37,895 nucleotides of DNA from Chryseobacterium sp. (GTDB taxonomy: Bacteria; Bacteroidota; Bacteroidia; Flavobacteriales; Weeksellaceae): contig QFQW01000032.1 in the NCBI GenBank assembly GCA_003248755.1, positions 1-37,895 on the forward strand. The letters are read 5' to 3'. This document shows, one piece after another, positions 8,143-15,911 of the stretch. Position 1 is the stretch's first letter. Each line of letters starts with the position of its first letter. The notes under the pieces were generated by a model, which saw only the letters and a program-made list of their open reading frames with translations, did no database searches and was not told the DNA's origin. The position numbers were made by a program, and so were the translations under genes.

Positions 8143-8158
8143 TTGTTATTTTTTATGT

Positions 8159-8234
8159 CTTCGAGAGCCTCAGACTGACATTGCGTAAAATTCGAACATT
8201 ATTATTACAAATGTCACACTGAGCGTAGTCGAAG
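8159..8234. repeat. Pair of inverted REP-like elements
   Basis: Arm 1 is CTTCGAGAGCCTCAGACTGACA, split here as CTTCGAGAGCC + TCAGACTGACA (8159-8180). Arm 2 (8212-8234) on the opposite strand reads CTTCGACTACG then CTCAGTGTGACA. The arms share CTTCGA, CTCAG and TGACA and are separated by 31 bases, so the RNA could form a long hairpin. It lies between convergent genes. A single copy is at 4341-4368. Confidence 0.6.
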
Positions 8235-8244
8235 TGTTTTTAAT

Positions 8245-9480
8245 TTAAATCTTTCTGAAAATAACCGTCGAGTTATGACCACCAAAACCAAACGCATTAC
8301 TCATCGTGATGTTAATTGGTTTTTCTTTATTTTCGGTAACGATATTAATGCCTTCGGGAATATTCTCATCCAATTTTGAAACATTGATTGTCGCAGGAAT
8401 AATATTTTCCTGAATTGCCTTGATGCAGATAATTGCTTCAACAGCACCCGCAGCTCCCAACAAATGACCGGTCATAGATTTGGTTGCACTGATATCGAGA
8501 TTCGAACTGCCTTTGAAAACTTTGTTGATGGCATTAAGTTCGGCTAAATCTCCAAGTGGGGTAGAAGTGGCATGCGGATTAAGATAATCGACTTGTTCTG
8601 GTAGAATTTCTGCATCTTGCAAAGCCAATTCCATAGATTTTGCCGCACCAATTCCTTCAGGATGTGGTGCGGTCATATGATAGGCATCCGCTGTCATTGC
8701 GGCTCCAATCAATTCTGCGTAGATTTTCGCACCTCTTGCTTTAGCGTGTTCATATTCTTCCAAAATCAAAGCCCCAGCACCTTCTCCCATTATAAAACCG
8801 TCACGTTCCACATCATATGGCCGACTTGCGATTTTTGGATTATCATTCCTGGTTGACATGGCTTTCATTGATGAGAAGCCACCTAATGATGCAGGCGTAA
8901 TTGGTGCTTCAGAACCACCACTCACAATAATTTTTGCCTTTCCCCAACGGATATAGTTGAAGGCATCCATAAAAGCGGTGTTTGCTGTGGCGCAAGCAGA
9001 AACTGTAGTGTAATTGATTCCTCGCAAGCCATATTTCATAGAAATCATTCCGGAAGCCATATTGGCAATCAGCTTTGGAACAAAAAAAGGACTGAATCTT
9101 GGCGTTCCGTCTCCCAAAACATATTCTGTGACTTCATTTTCAAAAGTTTCCATTCCGCCTTGTCCGGTTCCCCAAATAACGCCTATATCAAAAGGGTCAA
9201 AATCTTTAAAATTCAAGCCGGAATCTTCCATTGCCTGAGCTGCTGCGTAAATCGCATATTGTGTGAAAAGGTCGCTTCGTTTGATTTCGTTTTTGTCCAG
9301 ATATTTTTCCGGCATGAAGTTTTTGACTTCGGCTGCAAATTGAACTTTGAATTTCTCAGCGTTAAAATGTGTGATTTTATGAGCACCGCTTTCACCTTTC
9401 AGAATGTTGTTCCAGAAAGTTTCAACATCGTTTCCTAAAGGAGTTACGGCTCCCATTCCGGTTATTACAACTCGTTTCAT
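8245..9480 (-). CDS. fabF: Beta-ketoacyl-ACP synthase II (FabF type)
   Basis: Condensing enzyme of fatty-acid-type chain elongation, extending acyl-ACP with malonyl-ACP. It is 411 aa, full length, with the complete Cys-His-His set: Cys163 in VSACATANTA, His303 in NPHATSTPLGD and His339 in TGHLLGAAGA, with Lys334 in SATKS and the C-terminal NAFGFGGHNS. The ATG overlaps the stop of the upstream thioesterase (TAATG), so translation is probably coupled. It is not beside acpP or other fab genes here, so this may be a second FabF paralogue with a special role; the sequence alone does not decide. The symbol refers to the family. Confidence 0.93.
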   Translation of the reverse strand: MKRVVITGMGAVTPLGNDVETFWNNILKGESGAHKITHFNAEKFKVQFAAEVKNFMPEKYLDKNEIKRSDLFTQYAIYAAAQAMEDSGLNFKDFDPFDIGVIWGTGQGGMETFENEVTEYVLGDGTPRFSPFFVPKLIANMASGMISMKYGLRGINYTTVSACATANTAFMDAFNYIRWGKAKIIVSGGSEAPITPASLGGFSSMKAMSTRNDNPKIASRPYDVERDGFIMGEGAGALILEEYEHAKARGAKIYAELIGAAMTADAYHMTAPHPEGIGAAKSMELALQDAEILPEQVDYLNPHATSTPLGDLAELNAINKVFKGSSNLDISATKSMTGHLLGAAGAVEAIICIKAIQENIIPATINVSKLDENIPEGINIVTENKEKPINITMSNAFGFGGHNSTVIFRKI

Positions 9481-9911
9481 TATCTTGTAATTTGTGTTTT
9501 GAATAAGTTTGAAGTGCCTTTTGCAATCAGCCTGGTTTTTTCAGCATTCCAGATTTCGCAGGTGGCGTTGATGAATTGTTTTCCCAATTTGGTGATATGT
9601 GTTTCAGCAATGATGTTTTCGCCTTCTTTGGCGATTCCGAAATAGTCAATCACATTATTGATAGTGGTATAAAAAGTCGTTTCGTTCAGGGAAAACATCG
9701 TTGCGCCCAAAACATCATCAATTATCGCAGCCGTTACGCCACCGTGAAGATTCCCGATAGGATTGAGCCATTCCGGCCGAATGGTGTACCGGAATTCCAG
9801 ATTGCCTTTTTCCGCAGAAACAACAATCGGTTTTAGCCAACGCATAAATGGCGACGGCGAATCTGTAAATTCTTTTCCAATTAATGATTTTAAATGTGCT
9901 AATCTGTCCAT
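9480..9911 (-). CDS. PaaI-type hotdog-fold thioesterase
   Basis: Protein of 143 aa with the hotdog thioesterase pattern: NPIGNLHGGVTAAIIDDVLGATMF, whose HGG and following Asp are the usual catalytic surroundings, and a central strand with FYTTINNVIDYFGIAKEGENIIAETHITKLGKQ. Such enzymes hydrolyse acyl-CoA or acyl-ACP thioesters in the cytoplasm; the acyl group cannot be predicted. Its TAA overlaps the fabF ATG by one base, tying it to chain synthesis: it could release or edit the products of that ketosynthase. About 190 bp upstream lies mainly repeat sequence. Confidence 0.88.
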   Translation of the reverse strand: MDRLAHLKSLIGKEFTDSPSPFMRWLKPIVVSAEKGNLEFRYTIRPEWLNPIGNLHGGVTAAIIDDVLGATMFSLNETTFYTTINNVIDYFGIAKEGENIIAETHITKLGKQFINATCEIWNAEKTRLIAKGTSNLFKTQITR

Positions 9912-9930
9912 AATTTAAATTTTCTGTTTA

Positions 9931-10037
9931 ATCGCAAAGGCACAAAATTTTGAGTTTATTAAATTGTTGTAATTCGCCAAGGCAATTTTGCGCCTCAAAA
10001 TAAGGTTAATTACTAATTTATTTAGTGTCTTTGCGTT
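9931..10037. repeat. Nested inverted repeat of the CGCAAAG...CTTTGCG type
   Basis: CGCAAAG (9933-9939) pairs with CTTTGCG (10029-10035), and inside it ATTTTGAG (9947-9954) pairs with CTCAAAAT (9994-10001). Between these, AGGC and GCCT pair again. The words (cgcaaaggcaca, ttcgccaaggca, tagtgtctttgcg) resemble a dispersed intergenic repeat of flavobacteria. No coding potential is seen across 9912-10103. Confidence 0.5.
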
Positions 10038-10103
10038 AAAATATTTTTTATTTAGCATAGAATTGCAAGCAGCCCGACTTTAACGGAAACTATTGAATTT
10101 TTT

Positions 10104-10865
10104 TTACTCGCCAACTTCCTGCGTTCTCCTTTGGTTCATTGCCAGCAAAGCATCTTCCGGCGAAGAGAGATATAATCGGTACATATCTTCGGTCTGTCCG
10201 ACACGGATTTCATAGTTGTCTTGCTCCAGTCCGGCAATAAACTGCTCTGCAACGAAAGAAGCGGGAACGCCGTTTTTTCCTCCGATTGGTGCAGAGAATT
10301 CGGTATCCACCAAAGGCGGCATCAGTTCAAAAACTTTAACGTTGGAAGTGTTTTTCAAAGCCAAACGCAAGTATCTGGTGTAAGAATGCAGGGCAGCTTT
10401 GCTTGCAGAATAGGTTGCCAAAGCGCCCGGAACGAAAGCTACTACGGAAGACACGCTAACTATGGTTGGATTGTCGTTGGTTTTCAGGACAGGAAGCAGT
10501 TTTTCGTTTAGTCGGATAATTGAGAGATAATTGGTGAGCATTTCGTCTTCTGCTTTTTCAAAAGCGTTGACATTTTCTTCGGTGATGTCATAAACCAATG
10601 CACGTCCGGCGTTGTTGATGACCATATTCAAATCCGGAAATTCGATCCTGACTTGGTTAACGAGATTTTCTACATCTTCTGCATTGCTGACATCTGAAAC
10701 GATGGTGCTGACGTTTTTCAATTGTGAAGTAGCTTGTTTTAAGCGTTCTTCATTTCTACCGGTAATAATGACTTTATTTCCTTTTTCAGATAATAATTTT
10801 GCGATTTCTAATCCGATTCCGGCTGAACCGCCGGAAATTAAAACTGTGTTGTTGGTTGTGTTCAT
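10104..10865 (-). CDS. Short-chain dehydrogenase/reductase (SDR family)
   Basis: NAD(P)-dependent oxidoreductase of 253 aa with the classical SDR elements: cofactor loop SGGSAGIG (11-18), NNAG (84-87), catalytic Ser in SVSS (137-140) and YSASK (Tyr152, Lys156). Its sequence resembles the DltE-like SDRs that are often called simply oxidoreductases; the substrate is unknown. It is the last gene of a run TetR - MFS - SDR - SDR, 47 bp after the preceding SDR. The C-terminal region (LLAMNQRR) is also typical of this SDR subgroup. No terminator hairpin is evident after it. Confidence 0.9.
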   Translation of the reverse strand: MNTTNNTVLISGGSAGIGLEIAKLLSEKGNKVIITGRNEERLKQATSQLKNVSTIVSDVSNAEDVENLVNQVRIEFPDLNMVINNAGRALVYDITEENVNAFEKAEDEMLTNYLSIIRLNEKLLPVLKTNDNPTIVSVSSVVAFVPGALATYSASKAALHSYTRYLRLALKNTSNVKVFELMPPLVDTEFSAPIGGKNGVPASFVAEQFIAGLEQDNYEIRVGQTEDMYRLYLSSPEDALLAMNQRRTQEVGE

Positions 10866-10912
10866 AATGATGATTTTTTTTGATTAATTTTTGCAGATTT
10901 GGTGATATTAAT

Positions 10913-11728
10913 TTAGCCGTGTGCTTCTTCAGATACTTCTTTCCATTCTTCAAAACCCGCTAACCGTTCTTCATAAGCGCTTTTAACAGATGGATAAGCA
11001 ATTTTTCCCAATAACAATCGGAGTGGGGGATTTTCTGAATCGACTAATTTGAGAATTGCGCCAGTCGTGGCTTCGGGATTTCCAAAAATATCGGGCGTTG
11101 CCATTTTTTGAAACGCTTCTTTCACAGGATTGTAAGCCTCAATTGACTTTGTTTGAAAAGCGGAAGCTCCAGCCCAGTCTGTAGCAAAACCATTAGGTTC
11201 TACAAGCGAAACATTGATACCAAAGTCTTTTACTTCCGTTGCAAGGGTTTCACTGAATCCTTCTACAGCAAATTTGGAAGCGTTGTATAATCCTAAAACC
11301 GGCAAAGTCACTAAGCCTAAATAACTAGACACTTGTATAATATGACCGCTTTTCTGTTCTCTCATAATTGGAAGAACAGCCTGTGTCATCCACAAAGTTC
11401 CAAAGAAGTTGGTTTTCATTTGGGCTCTCGCTTCTTCTTCGGAAGTTTCTTCAACTGCTCCAAATAATCCGTAACCCGCATTATTAATCAGTACATCGAT
11501 TGCTCCGAAATGGTCATAGGCTTTTTTTACAGAATCAAAACAAGCTTCACGATTGTTGACATCCAGCTGGACCGGAAAAACTGAATTCCCATACTTTTCC
11601 ACCAAATCGTCTAATGTTTCGGTGTTTCTTGCAGTAGCAATGACTTTATCGCCACGTTTCAAAAAGGCTTCTGCCCATAATCTTCCAAAACCTCTGGAAG
11701 CGCCTGTAATTAAAATTGTTTTTGACAT
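10913..11728 (-). CDS. Short-chain dehydrogenase/reductase, second SDR of the cluster
   Basis: Oxidoreductase of 271 aa with TGASRGFG (8-15), NNAG (82-85), VSSYLG and the catalytic YNASK (Tyr148, Lys152). The RGFG loop and the long C-terminal extension fit the group of larger SDRs that Bacteroidota and Actinobacteria carry in many copies. Substrate unknown; reduction of a reactive carbonyl would fit the neighbouring exporter, but that is inference. An operator-like palindrome lies 24-39 bp upstream (11752-11767), so this gene may have its own promoter within the cluster. Confidence 0.9.
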   Translation of the reverse strand: MSKTILITGASRGFGRLWAEAFLKRGDKVIATARNTETLDDLVEKYGNSVFPVQLDVNNREACFDSVKKAYDHFGAIDVLINNAGYGLFGAVEETSEEEARAQMKTNFFGTLWMTQAVLPIMREQKSGHIIQVSSYLGLVTLPVLGLYNASKFAVEGFSETLATEVKDFGINVSLVEPNGFATDWAGASAFQTKSIEAYNPVKEAFQKMATPDIFGNPEATTGAILKLVDSENPPLRLLLGKIAYPSVKSAYEERLAGFEEWKEVSEEAHG

Positions 11729-11751
11729 ATTTTTAAATATTTGTTAATTGT

Positions 11752-11767
11752 TATACCATTGTGGTAT
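11752..11767. promoter_or_regulatory. TetR operator-like palindrome upstream of the SDR gene
   Basis: ATACCA (11753-11758) and TGGTAT (11762-11767) are inverted arms, like those at 13359 and 14025 but with one extra central base. It lies in the 59-bp gap between the MFS stop and the SDR start. Confidence 0.5.
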
Positions 11768-11787
11768 TTTCTATTGATAATGATTGT

Positions 11788-13329
11788 CTAATGGTCAGAT
11801 GCAACAATGATTATCGTTTTGTTTTTCCTTTTCCGAATGAAGAAAAAAAGCAGCGGCAAAACCGAAACAAAGCCAATTCCTATGAAAAGATATGCGTCCA
11901 GATAACTGGTAAAAAGTGATTGTTTCACAATAGTTTTTTCCATTACTGCCAAAGCTCTTTGTGAAGAATCAGATACTGAAAAACCTTTGCTCAGAAACAA
12001 AGAGGTGTATTTTTGCAATCGTTCCATTGCTGTAGGATTGTCGGGTGTAATATGAGAAACCAAAATCATTCTGTGTTCTGCAGTTCTTCTGGTAACATAA
12101 GTGTTGATAATAGAAATTCCGAAAGAACCTCCAAGTTGTCTCATCATATTGTTAATCGCTGTTCCCTGTGGCATATCTTGCGAAGACAAAGAAGAAATCG
12201 CCAATGTAGAAAGCGGAACGGTGAGGAGTGCCATTCCAATTGCCCGGAAAATCAAATTGCCGGAAATCGTCAAAAACGAAACTTCTAACGTTACCTGAGA
12301 CATCGCAAAATTAAAATAGATAAAACTGCAAAATCCAAGTAAAACAATGAGTGCAGGAGAAACGCCTTTTTGTAATAATTTTCCTGTGATTATCAGTGCA
12401 AAAACTGCAACAATAGAACCTGGCAAAAGTAGTAACCCAGCTTGTGCAGGAGAAAATCCCAAAAGCCGCTGAGACAATACCGGTGTCAGATAAATCGAAG
12501 TGAACATTCCAACTCCTGTGATGAAGGTCAATATTGCAGAGATGCTGAGCGAAGGATTTTTCATTATCGATAGTTTCACAACGGGATGTGGTGTAATAAG
12601 TTCTCGCCAAACGAAAAGGAATAACGCCACAACTGCCGAAATTGTAAGGAAAACAATGTAATTTGTAGCAAACCAATCTTCTGTCTCTCCTCTTTCCAAA
12701 ACAGTTTGCAGAGAACCAATTCCGATAATCAAAAGAAAAATACCGAGATAATCAATCTGTTTAACTTTTTGCCTAACCGGAGATTCCGGAAGCAGTCGCA
12801 AACACAGAAGCGTTGTGATAATCCCAATCGGAATATTAATATAAAAAATCCAGGGCCAGGAATAATTATCAGTAATAAAGCCACCCAATGTCGGGCCAAT
12901 TGTCGGACCAATGAAAACGCCAATTCCGAAAAGAGCGCTCGCCACATTTTGTTTTTCTTTCGGAAAACATTCATAAACTACCATTGCAGAAACCGAAAGC
13001 AAAGCTCCGCCACCAATTCCCTGGAAAAATCGAAACGCCACCAATTCCCAAATATTCGATGAATTTCCACACATGAACGAACAAAACGTAAATAAAATTA
13101 TCGAACCGATGTAATAATTCCTCCTTCCCAGATTATTTACCAAAAAACTAGTCATTGGAATAACAATCACATTTGCAATTCCATAAGCGGTTACAACCCA
13201 AGAAGTGTCTTCGATAGTTGCACCGAGATTCCCGCTCATATAATTCAGTGCAACATTCACGATGGAGATATCAATCAGCTCCATAATGGCTACAGAAATA
13301 ACGACGATAATGAGAAAAATTCGGGTCAT
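11788..13329 (-). CDS. MFS transporter, DHA2 family (EmrB/QacA-type, 14 TM) drug exporter
   Basis: Inner-membrane proton-driven efflux protein of 513 aa with about 14 hydrophobic segments. DHA2 landmarks are an acidic residue in the first helix (MELIDISIVNVAL), motif A-like FLVNNLGRRNYYIGS after helix 2, and the antiporter motif C in GVFIGPTIGPTLGGFITD, followed by WPWIFYINIPIGI. It ends in a basic tail. The partner membrane-fusion protein (EmrA type) usually found beside it is absent, so it may act alone or with a distant partner. It follows the tetR gene on the same strand, with a palindromic operator 30-45 bp upstream of its ATG. Drug or toxic-compound export under TetR control is likely; the substrate is unknown. 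Confidence 0.92.
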   Translation of the reverse strand: MTRIFLIIVVISVAIMELIDISIVNVALNYMSGNLGATIEDTSWVVTAYGIANVIVIPMTSFLVNNLGRRNYYIGSIILFTFCSFMCGNSSNIWELVAFRFFQGIGGGALLSVSAMVVYECFPKEKQNVASALFGIGVFIGPTIGPTLGGFITDNYSWPWIFYINIPIGIITTLLCLRLLPESPVRQKVKQIDYLGIFLLIIGIGSLQTVLERGETEDWFATNYIVFLTISAVVALFLFVWRELITPHPVVKLSIMKNPSLSISAILTFITGVGMFTSIYLTPVLSQRLLGFSPAQAGLLLLPGSIVAVFALIITGKLLQKGVSPALIVLLGFCSFIYFNFAMSQVTLEVSFLTISGNLIFRAIGMALLTVPLSTLAISSLSSQDMPQGTAINNMMRQLGGSFGISIINTYVTRRTAEHRMILVSHITPDNPTAMERLQKYTSLFLSKGFSVSDSSQRALAVMEKTIVKQSLFTSYLDAYLFIGIGFVSVLPLLFFFIRKRKNKTIIIVASDH

Positions 13330-13358
13330 ACTTACGAGTAGTTTTTAATTTTAATAAT

Positions 13359-13374
13359 TATACCAATCGGTATA
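13359..13374. promoter_or_regulatory. TetR operator upstream of the MFS exporter
   Basis: TATACCAATCGGTATA is an inverted repeat with 6-bp perfect arms, almost identical to the site before tetR at 14025-14042. Confidence 0.7.
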
Positions 13375-13392
13375 TTTTAATGTAAAAAAAAT

Positions 13393-13986
13393 TTATTTGA
13401 TAAGTTCATTATCTATTATGGTTTCGATTCTTTCTAATGCGCTGAAAAGATGAGACTTATTGTTCATCGTTTTTGAAAGCAGAATTCCGCCTTCTATCAA
13501 TGCGATGAACTGGTAAGCATATTGTGATGAATCAACAGATTCTACAATTTCGTTTTGAGTTTTTCCCTTTTCTAAAATTTTACTGAATTGATTTGCCCAG
13601 TTTTCAAAATTTCTAGAGACTTCAGTTTTAAGAAAGGGCATTGTGTCGTCGGCTTCAACAGCTGTGTTCAGATGAGGGCAGCCGCCACGAGAGAAATTGA
13701 TTTCCCAGGTTTTTCTGTAAAAATCAATAATTGTAAAAAGCTTTTCACGAGTTGACATTTCGCTTGTCAATTGACCGATAAAACTGTTTTGGAGTCTTTT
13801 GGAATTGTAGAGATAAACTTCTTTGGCAACTTCATCTTTGTTTTCAAAATTTCCGTAGATGCTTCCTTTTGTTAATCCGGTTGCAGAAGTAATGTCAGAC
13901 AAAGACGTCCCGGCGTAACCTTTCTTATTGAAAAGTTCTGCGGTTTGTTCGATGATGAACTGTCTTGTTTTTTCTGCTTTTGACAT
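13393..13986 (-). CDS. TetR/AcrR-family repressor
   Basis: One-component regulator of 197 aa. The N-terminal helix-turn-helix (about 8-55) reads FNKKGYAGTSLSDITSATGLTKGSIYGNFENKDEV with the typical recognition helix GSIYGNF. The C-terminal region is the variable ligand pocket and includes GGCPHLN, a feature of the YcdC/TetR_C group often found in Bacteroidota. It sits first in the cluster with the MFS exporter and two SDRs downstream on the same strand. A perfect 18-bp palindrome upstream of its own ATG and related sites before the MFS and SDR genes indicate autorepression and control of the cluster. The inducer is unknown. Confidence 0.92.
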   Translation of the reverse strand: MSKAEKTRQFIIEQTAELFNKKGYAGTSLSDITSATGLTKGSIYGNFENKDEVAKEVYLYNSKRLQNSFIGQLTSEMSTREKLFTIIDFYRKTWEINFSRGGCPHLNTAVEADDTMPFLKTEVSRNFENWANQFSKILEKGKTQNEIVESVDSSQYAYQFIALIEGGILLSKTMNNKSHLFSALERIETIIDNELIK

Positions 13987-14008
13987 TTTGTTTTCTGAAT
14001 TGACTTTG

Positions 14009-14016
14009 CAAAGATA
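14009..14016 (-). promoter_or_regulatory. -7 box of the tetR promoter
   Basis: TATCTTTG on the minus strand matches TAnnTTTG, 22 bases before the ATG. The operator palindrome lies 8 bp upstream of it. Confidence 0.5.
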
Positions 14017-14024
14017 AACAAATT

Positions 14025-14042
14025 ATATACCAATTGGTATAT
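14025..14042. promoter_or_regulatory. TetR autoregulatory operator
   Basis: Perfect 18-bp palindrome ATATACCAATTGGTATAT in the tetR promoter, next to its -7 box. Confidence 0.75.
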
Positions 14043-14065
14043 TTTTTAAATTATTTAAAAATAAA

Positions 14066-14091
14066 AACCCGGAAGCTAAAACTCCCGGGTT
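14066..14091 (-). terminator. Terminator after the ELWxxDGT protein gene
   Basis: Stem AACCCGG / CCGGGTT, followed on the minus strand by TTTTATTTTT. It lies 20 bases past the stop codon and separates this gene from the tetR promoter. Confidence 0.8.
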
Positions 14092-14110
14092 AAATTTGAA
14101 ATTGAAGAAA

Positions 14111-15763
14111 TTACTTTTTGATGATTTTATGTGAACTGCTGTTTTGCCCAGATAAAACTCTGACAATGTAATTCCCTTTTGGTAAAGAAGAAACATTAAG
14201 TTGCAGTTTTTTCGAATTGGCAGAATTGCTCAACAACAATTTCCCGGCATAATCATAAATCTGAACCGAAGAAATCTGAGAGTCTCCAGAAATATTGATG
14301 ATATCAGCCACTGGATTAGGATAAACTGAAAATTGATTTTTACTGAAATCCGTTACAGCCATTGCTTCATCAGCAGCTACGGTCCACAGTTCATAACCGC
14401 TATCGTTATATTTTGCAGTAAAATATAATTTGTCCCCCATCGCCGTAAAGTAAGGTGTGTAACCTAATGCATCCTGTGACGGATTCTGTGGGTCAGTTGT
14501 TATCTTTTGGGTTCCTGCAAGTGTTCCGTCGGATTTCCATAGTTGATAGAATTCGTCATTGTTGACAGCCCGGAAATATAGTTTATTTCCCATCACCTGG
14601 AAAAGCATTGGAGAAATAGTAATGCCCATAGAATCACCGGGGCCTGGGAAGACATCCATAAATAATTGAGTTCCTTCCGCTGTCCCGTCAGTCACCCAGA
14701 TTTCGCCTCCGTGCTCTGCATCTCTTAATGTCAGAAACAGCTTATTATTATAAATGATATATTTAAACTGCGGAATTACACCATTTTCAATCCCTTCGTA
14801 GACATCTTTCAGTATTTTAGTTCCAGTTTCAGTACCGTCTGTTGTCCATATTTCTCTACCGGTTTCGCTGCTATATGCTGTGAAAAATAATTTTCCGTTG
14901 AAATCAATAAAATCAGCTGGTAAAGAGTTGCCGTTTCCATCTGTATTAATATTTTTAACCATATAGGTTCCTGCGCTGGTTCCGTCTGTTGCCCATAGTT
15001 CGATGCCGTTTGTTCCATCATCTGCATTGAAGTAGATTTTATTGCCAAACGCTTTCAGGTTGGAAGGGTTGGAACTTTCTGCGTGAATATCTTTTACCAT
15101 TTGCGTTCCGGCCGCAGTACCATCTGTTACCCAAAGTTCGAAGCCGTGTTGTCCATTGTCAAAATCGAATCCGTCAAGGGCATTGAAATAAAGCTTATTA
15201 TTCAGAACAGTGAAATAAGAAGGATTAGAACCAAATTCTCCTTCTCGAAGGTCTGTAACCATTACCGTTCCTTCTGCAGTACCATCTGTTTTCCAAAGTT
15301 CGGCTCCGTGGACACCATCTTCTGACCTAAAGTATAAAGCATTGTTGAATTCCACGAACTCAAAAGCGTAAGAACCGCCACTTCCGGGATACATATCTTT
15401 TACAAGAACTGTTCCTGCCTCTGTTCCGTCAGATGTCCAGAGTTCATTTCCGTTCGTTTCATCTGTGGCAGTAAAAATTAATTTACCGTTAAGAATTTTT
15501 AGATTGCTTACATCAGAACCATTACTTCCGGGATTGATATCTTTTACAAGCTTTGTCTCTTCACCGTCTGTGACCCAAAGTTCTTTTCCGTGTTCGCCAT
15601 CATCTGCGACAAAATAAATTTTTGAATCTACTTTGATGAGATTTTCCGGGAGAGAATCACCAGTAGGATTGATGTCTTTGACCATTTTAAAGACTGGCGT
15701 CTGCTGAGCATTGATTTTCAAAAATGAAACCAAGAATGCCGCAAGGATAAATTTACTCTTCAT
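14111..15763 (-). CDS. Secreted ELWxxDGT-repeat protein with type IX sorting domain
   Basis: Exported protein of 550 aa. After a signal peptide (MKSKFILAAFLVSFLKINAQ) it consists of about nine repeats of roughly 50 residues centred on ELWVTDG, ELWTSDGTEAGT, ELWKTDGTAEGT and so on, each with a YF-rich strand (KLYFxAxDxxxG). They are probably blades of a beta-propeller. The C-terminus (about 478-550) is a type A T9SS sorting domain with the FSVYPNPVADIINI start and PKGNYIVRVLS before KIIKK. It should be exported and anchored by the type IX system, part of which is encoded at 28-35 kb. The ligand or function is unknown. It is a single-gene unit. Confidence 0.88.
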   Translation of the reverse strand: MKSKFILAAFLVSFLKINAQQTPVFKMVKDINPTGDSLPENLIKVDSKIYFVADDGEHGKELWVTDGEETKLVKDINPGSNGSDVSNLKILNGKLIFTATDETNGNELWTSDGTEAGTVLVKDMYPGSGGSYAFEFVEFNNALYFRSEDGVHGAELWKTDGTAEGTVMVTDLREGEFGSNPSYFTVLNNKLYFNALDGFDFDNGQHGFELWVTDGTAAGTQMVKDIHAESSNPSNLKAFGNKIYFNADDGTNGIELWATDGTSAGTYMVKNINTDGNGNSLPADFIDFNGKLFFTAYSSETGREIWTTDGTETGTKILKDVYEGIENGVIPQFKYIIYNNKLFLTLRDAEHGGEIWVTDGTAEGTQLFMDVFPGPGDSMGITISPMLFQVMGNKLYFRAVNNDEFYQLWKSDGTLAGTQKITTDPQNPSQDALGYTPYFTAMGDKLYFTAKYNDSGYELWTVAADEAMAVTDFSKNQFSVYPNPVADIINISGDSQISSVQIYDYAGKLLLSNSANSKKLQLNVSSLPKGNYIVRVLSGQNSSSHKIIKK

Positions 15764-15911
15764 ATAAAAAATTTCTTTTGAGTAAAATTAGAGTCTTAAT
15801 TACGAAATGAATCAAGATAGACTATTAGTTACCCGAAAATTTCAAGAAAACGAAAATTTTAAAATTTTAAATGATTGAATATCAGATTATTGATTTTGGA
15901 TTAATTTTAAA

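Noticed and set aside
12311..12676. 121-codon frame inside the MFS gene
   Set aside because: Same-strand alternate frame of the exporter; Cys/Phe/Ser-rich and without any family signal.
14350..15650. Possible DNA tandem repeat across the ELWxxDGT gene
   Set aside because: The periodicity is at protein level (about 50 residues) and the nucleotide copies have diverged; not a separate DNA element.
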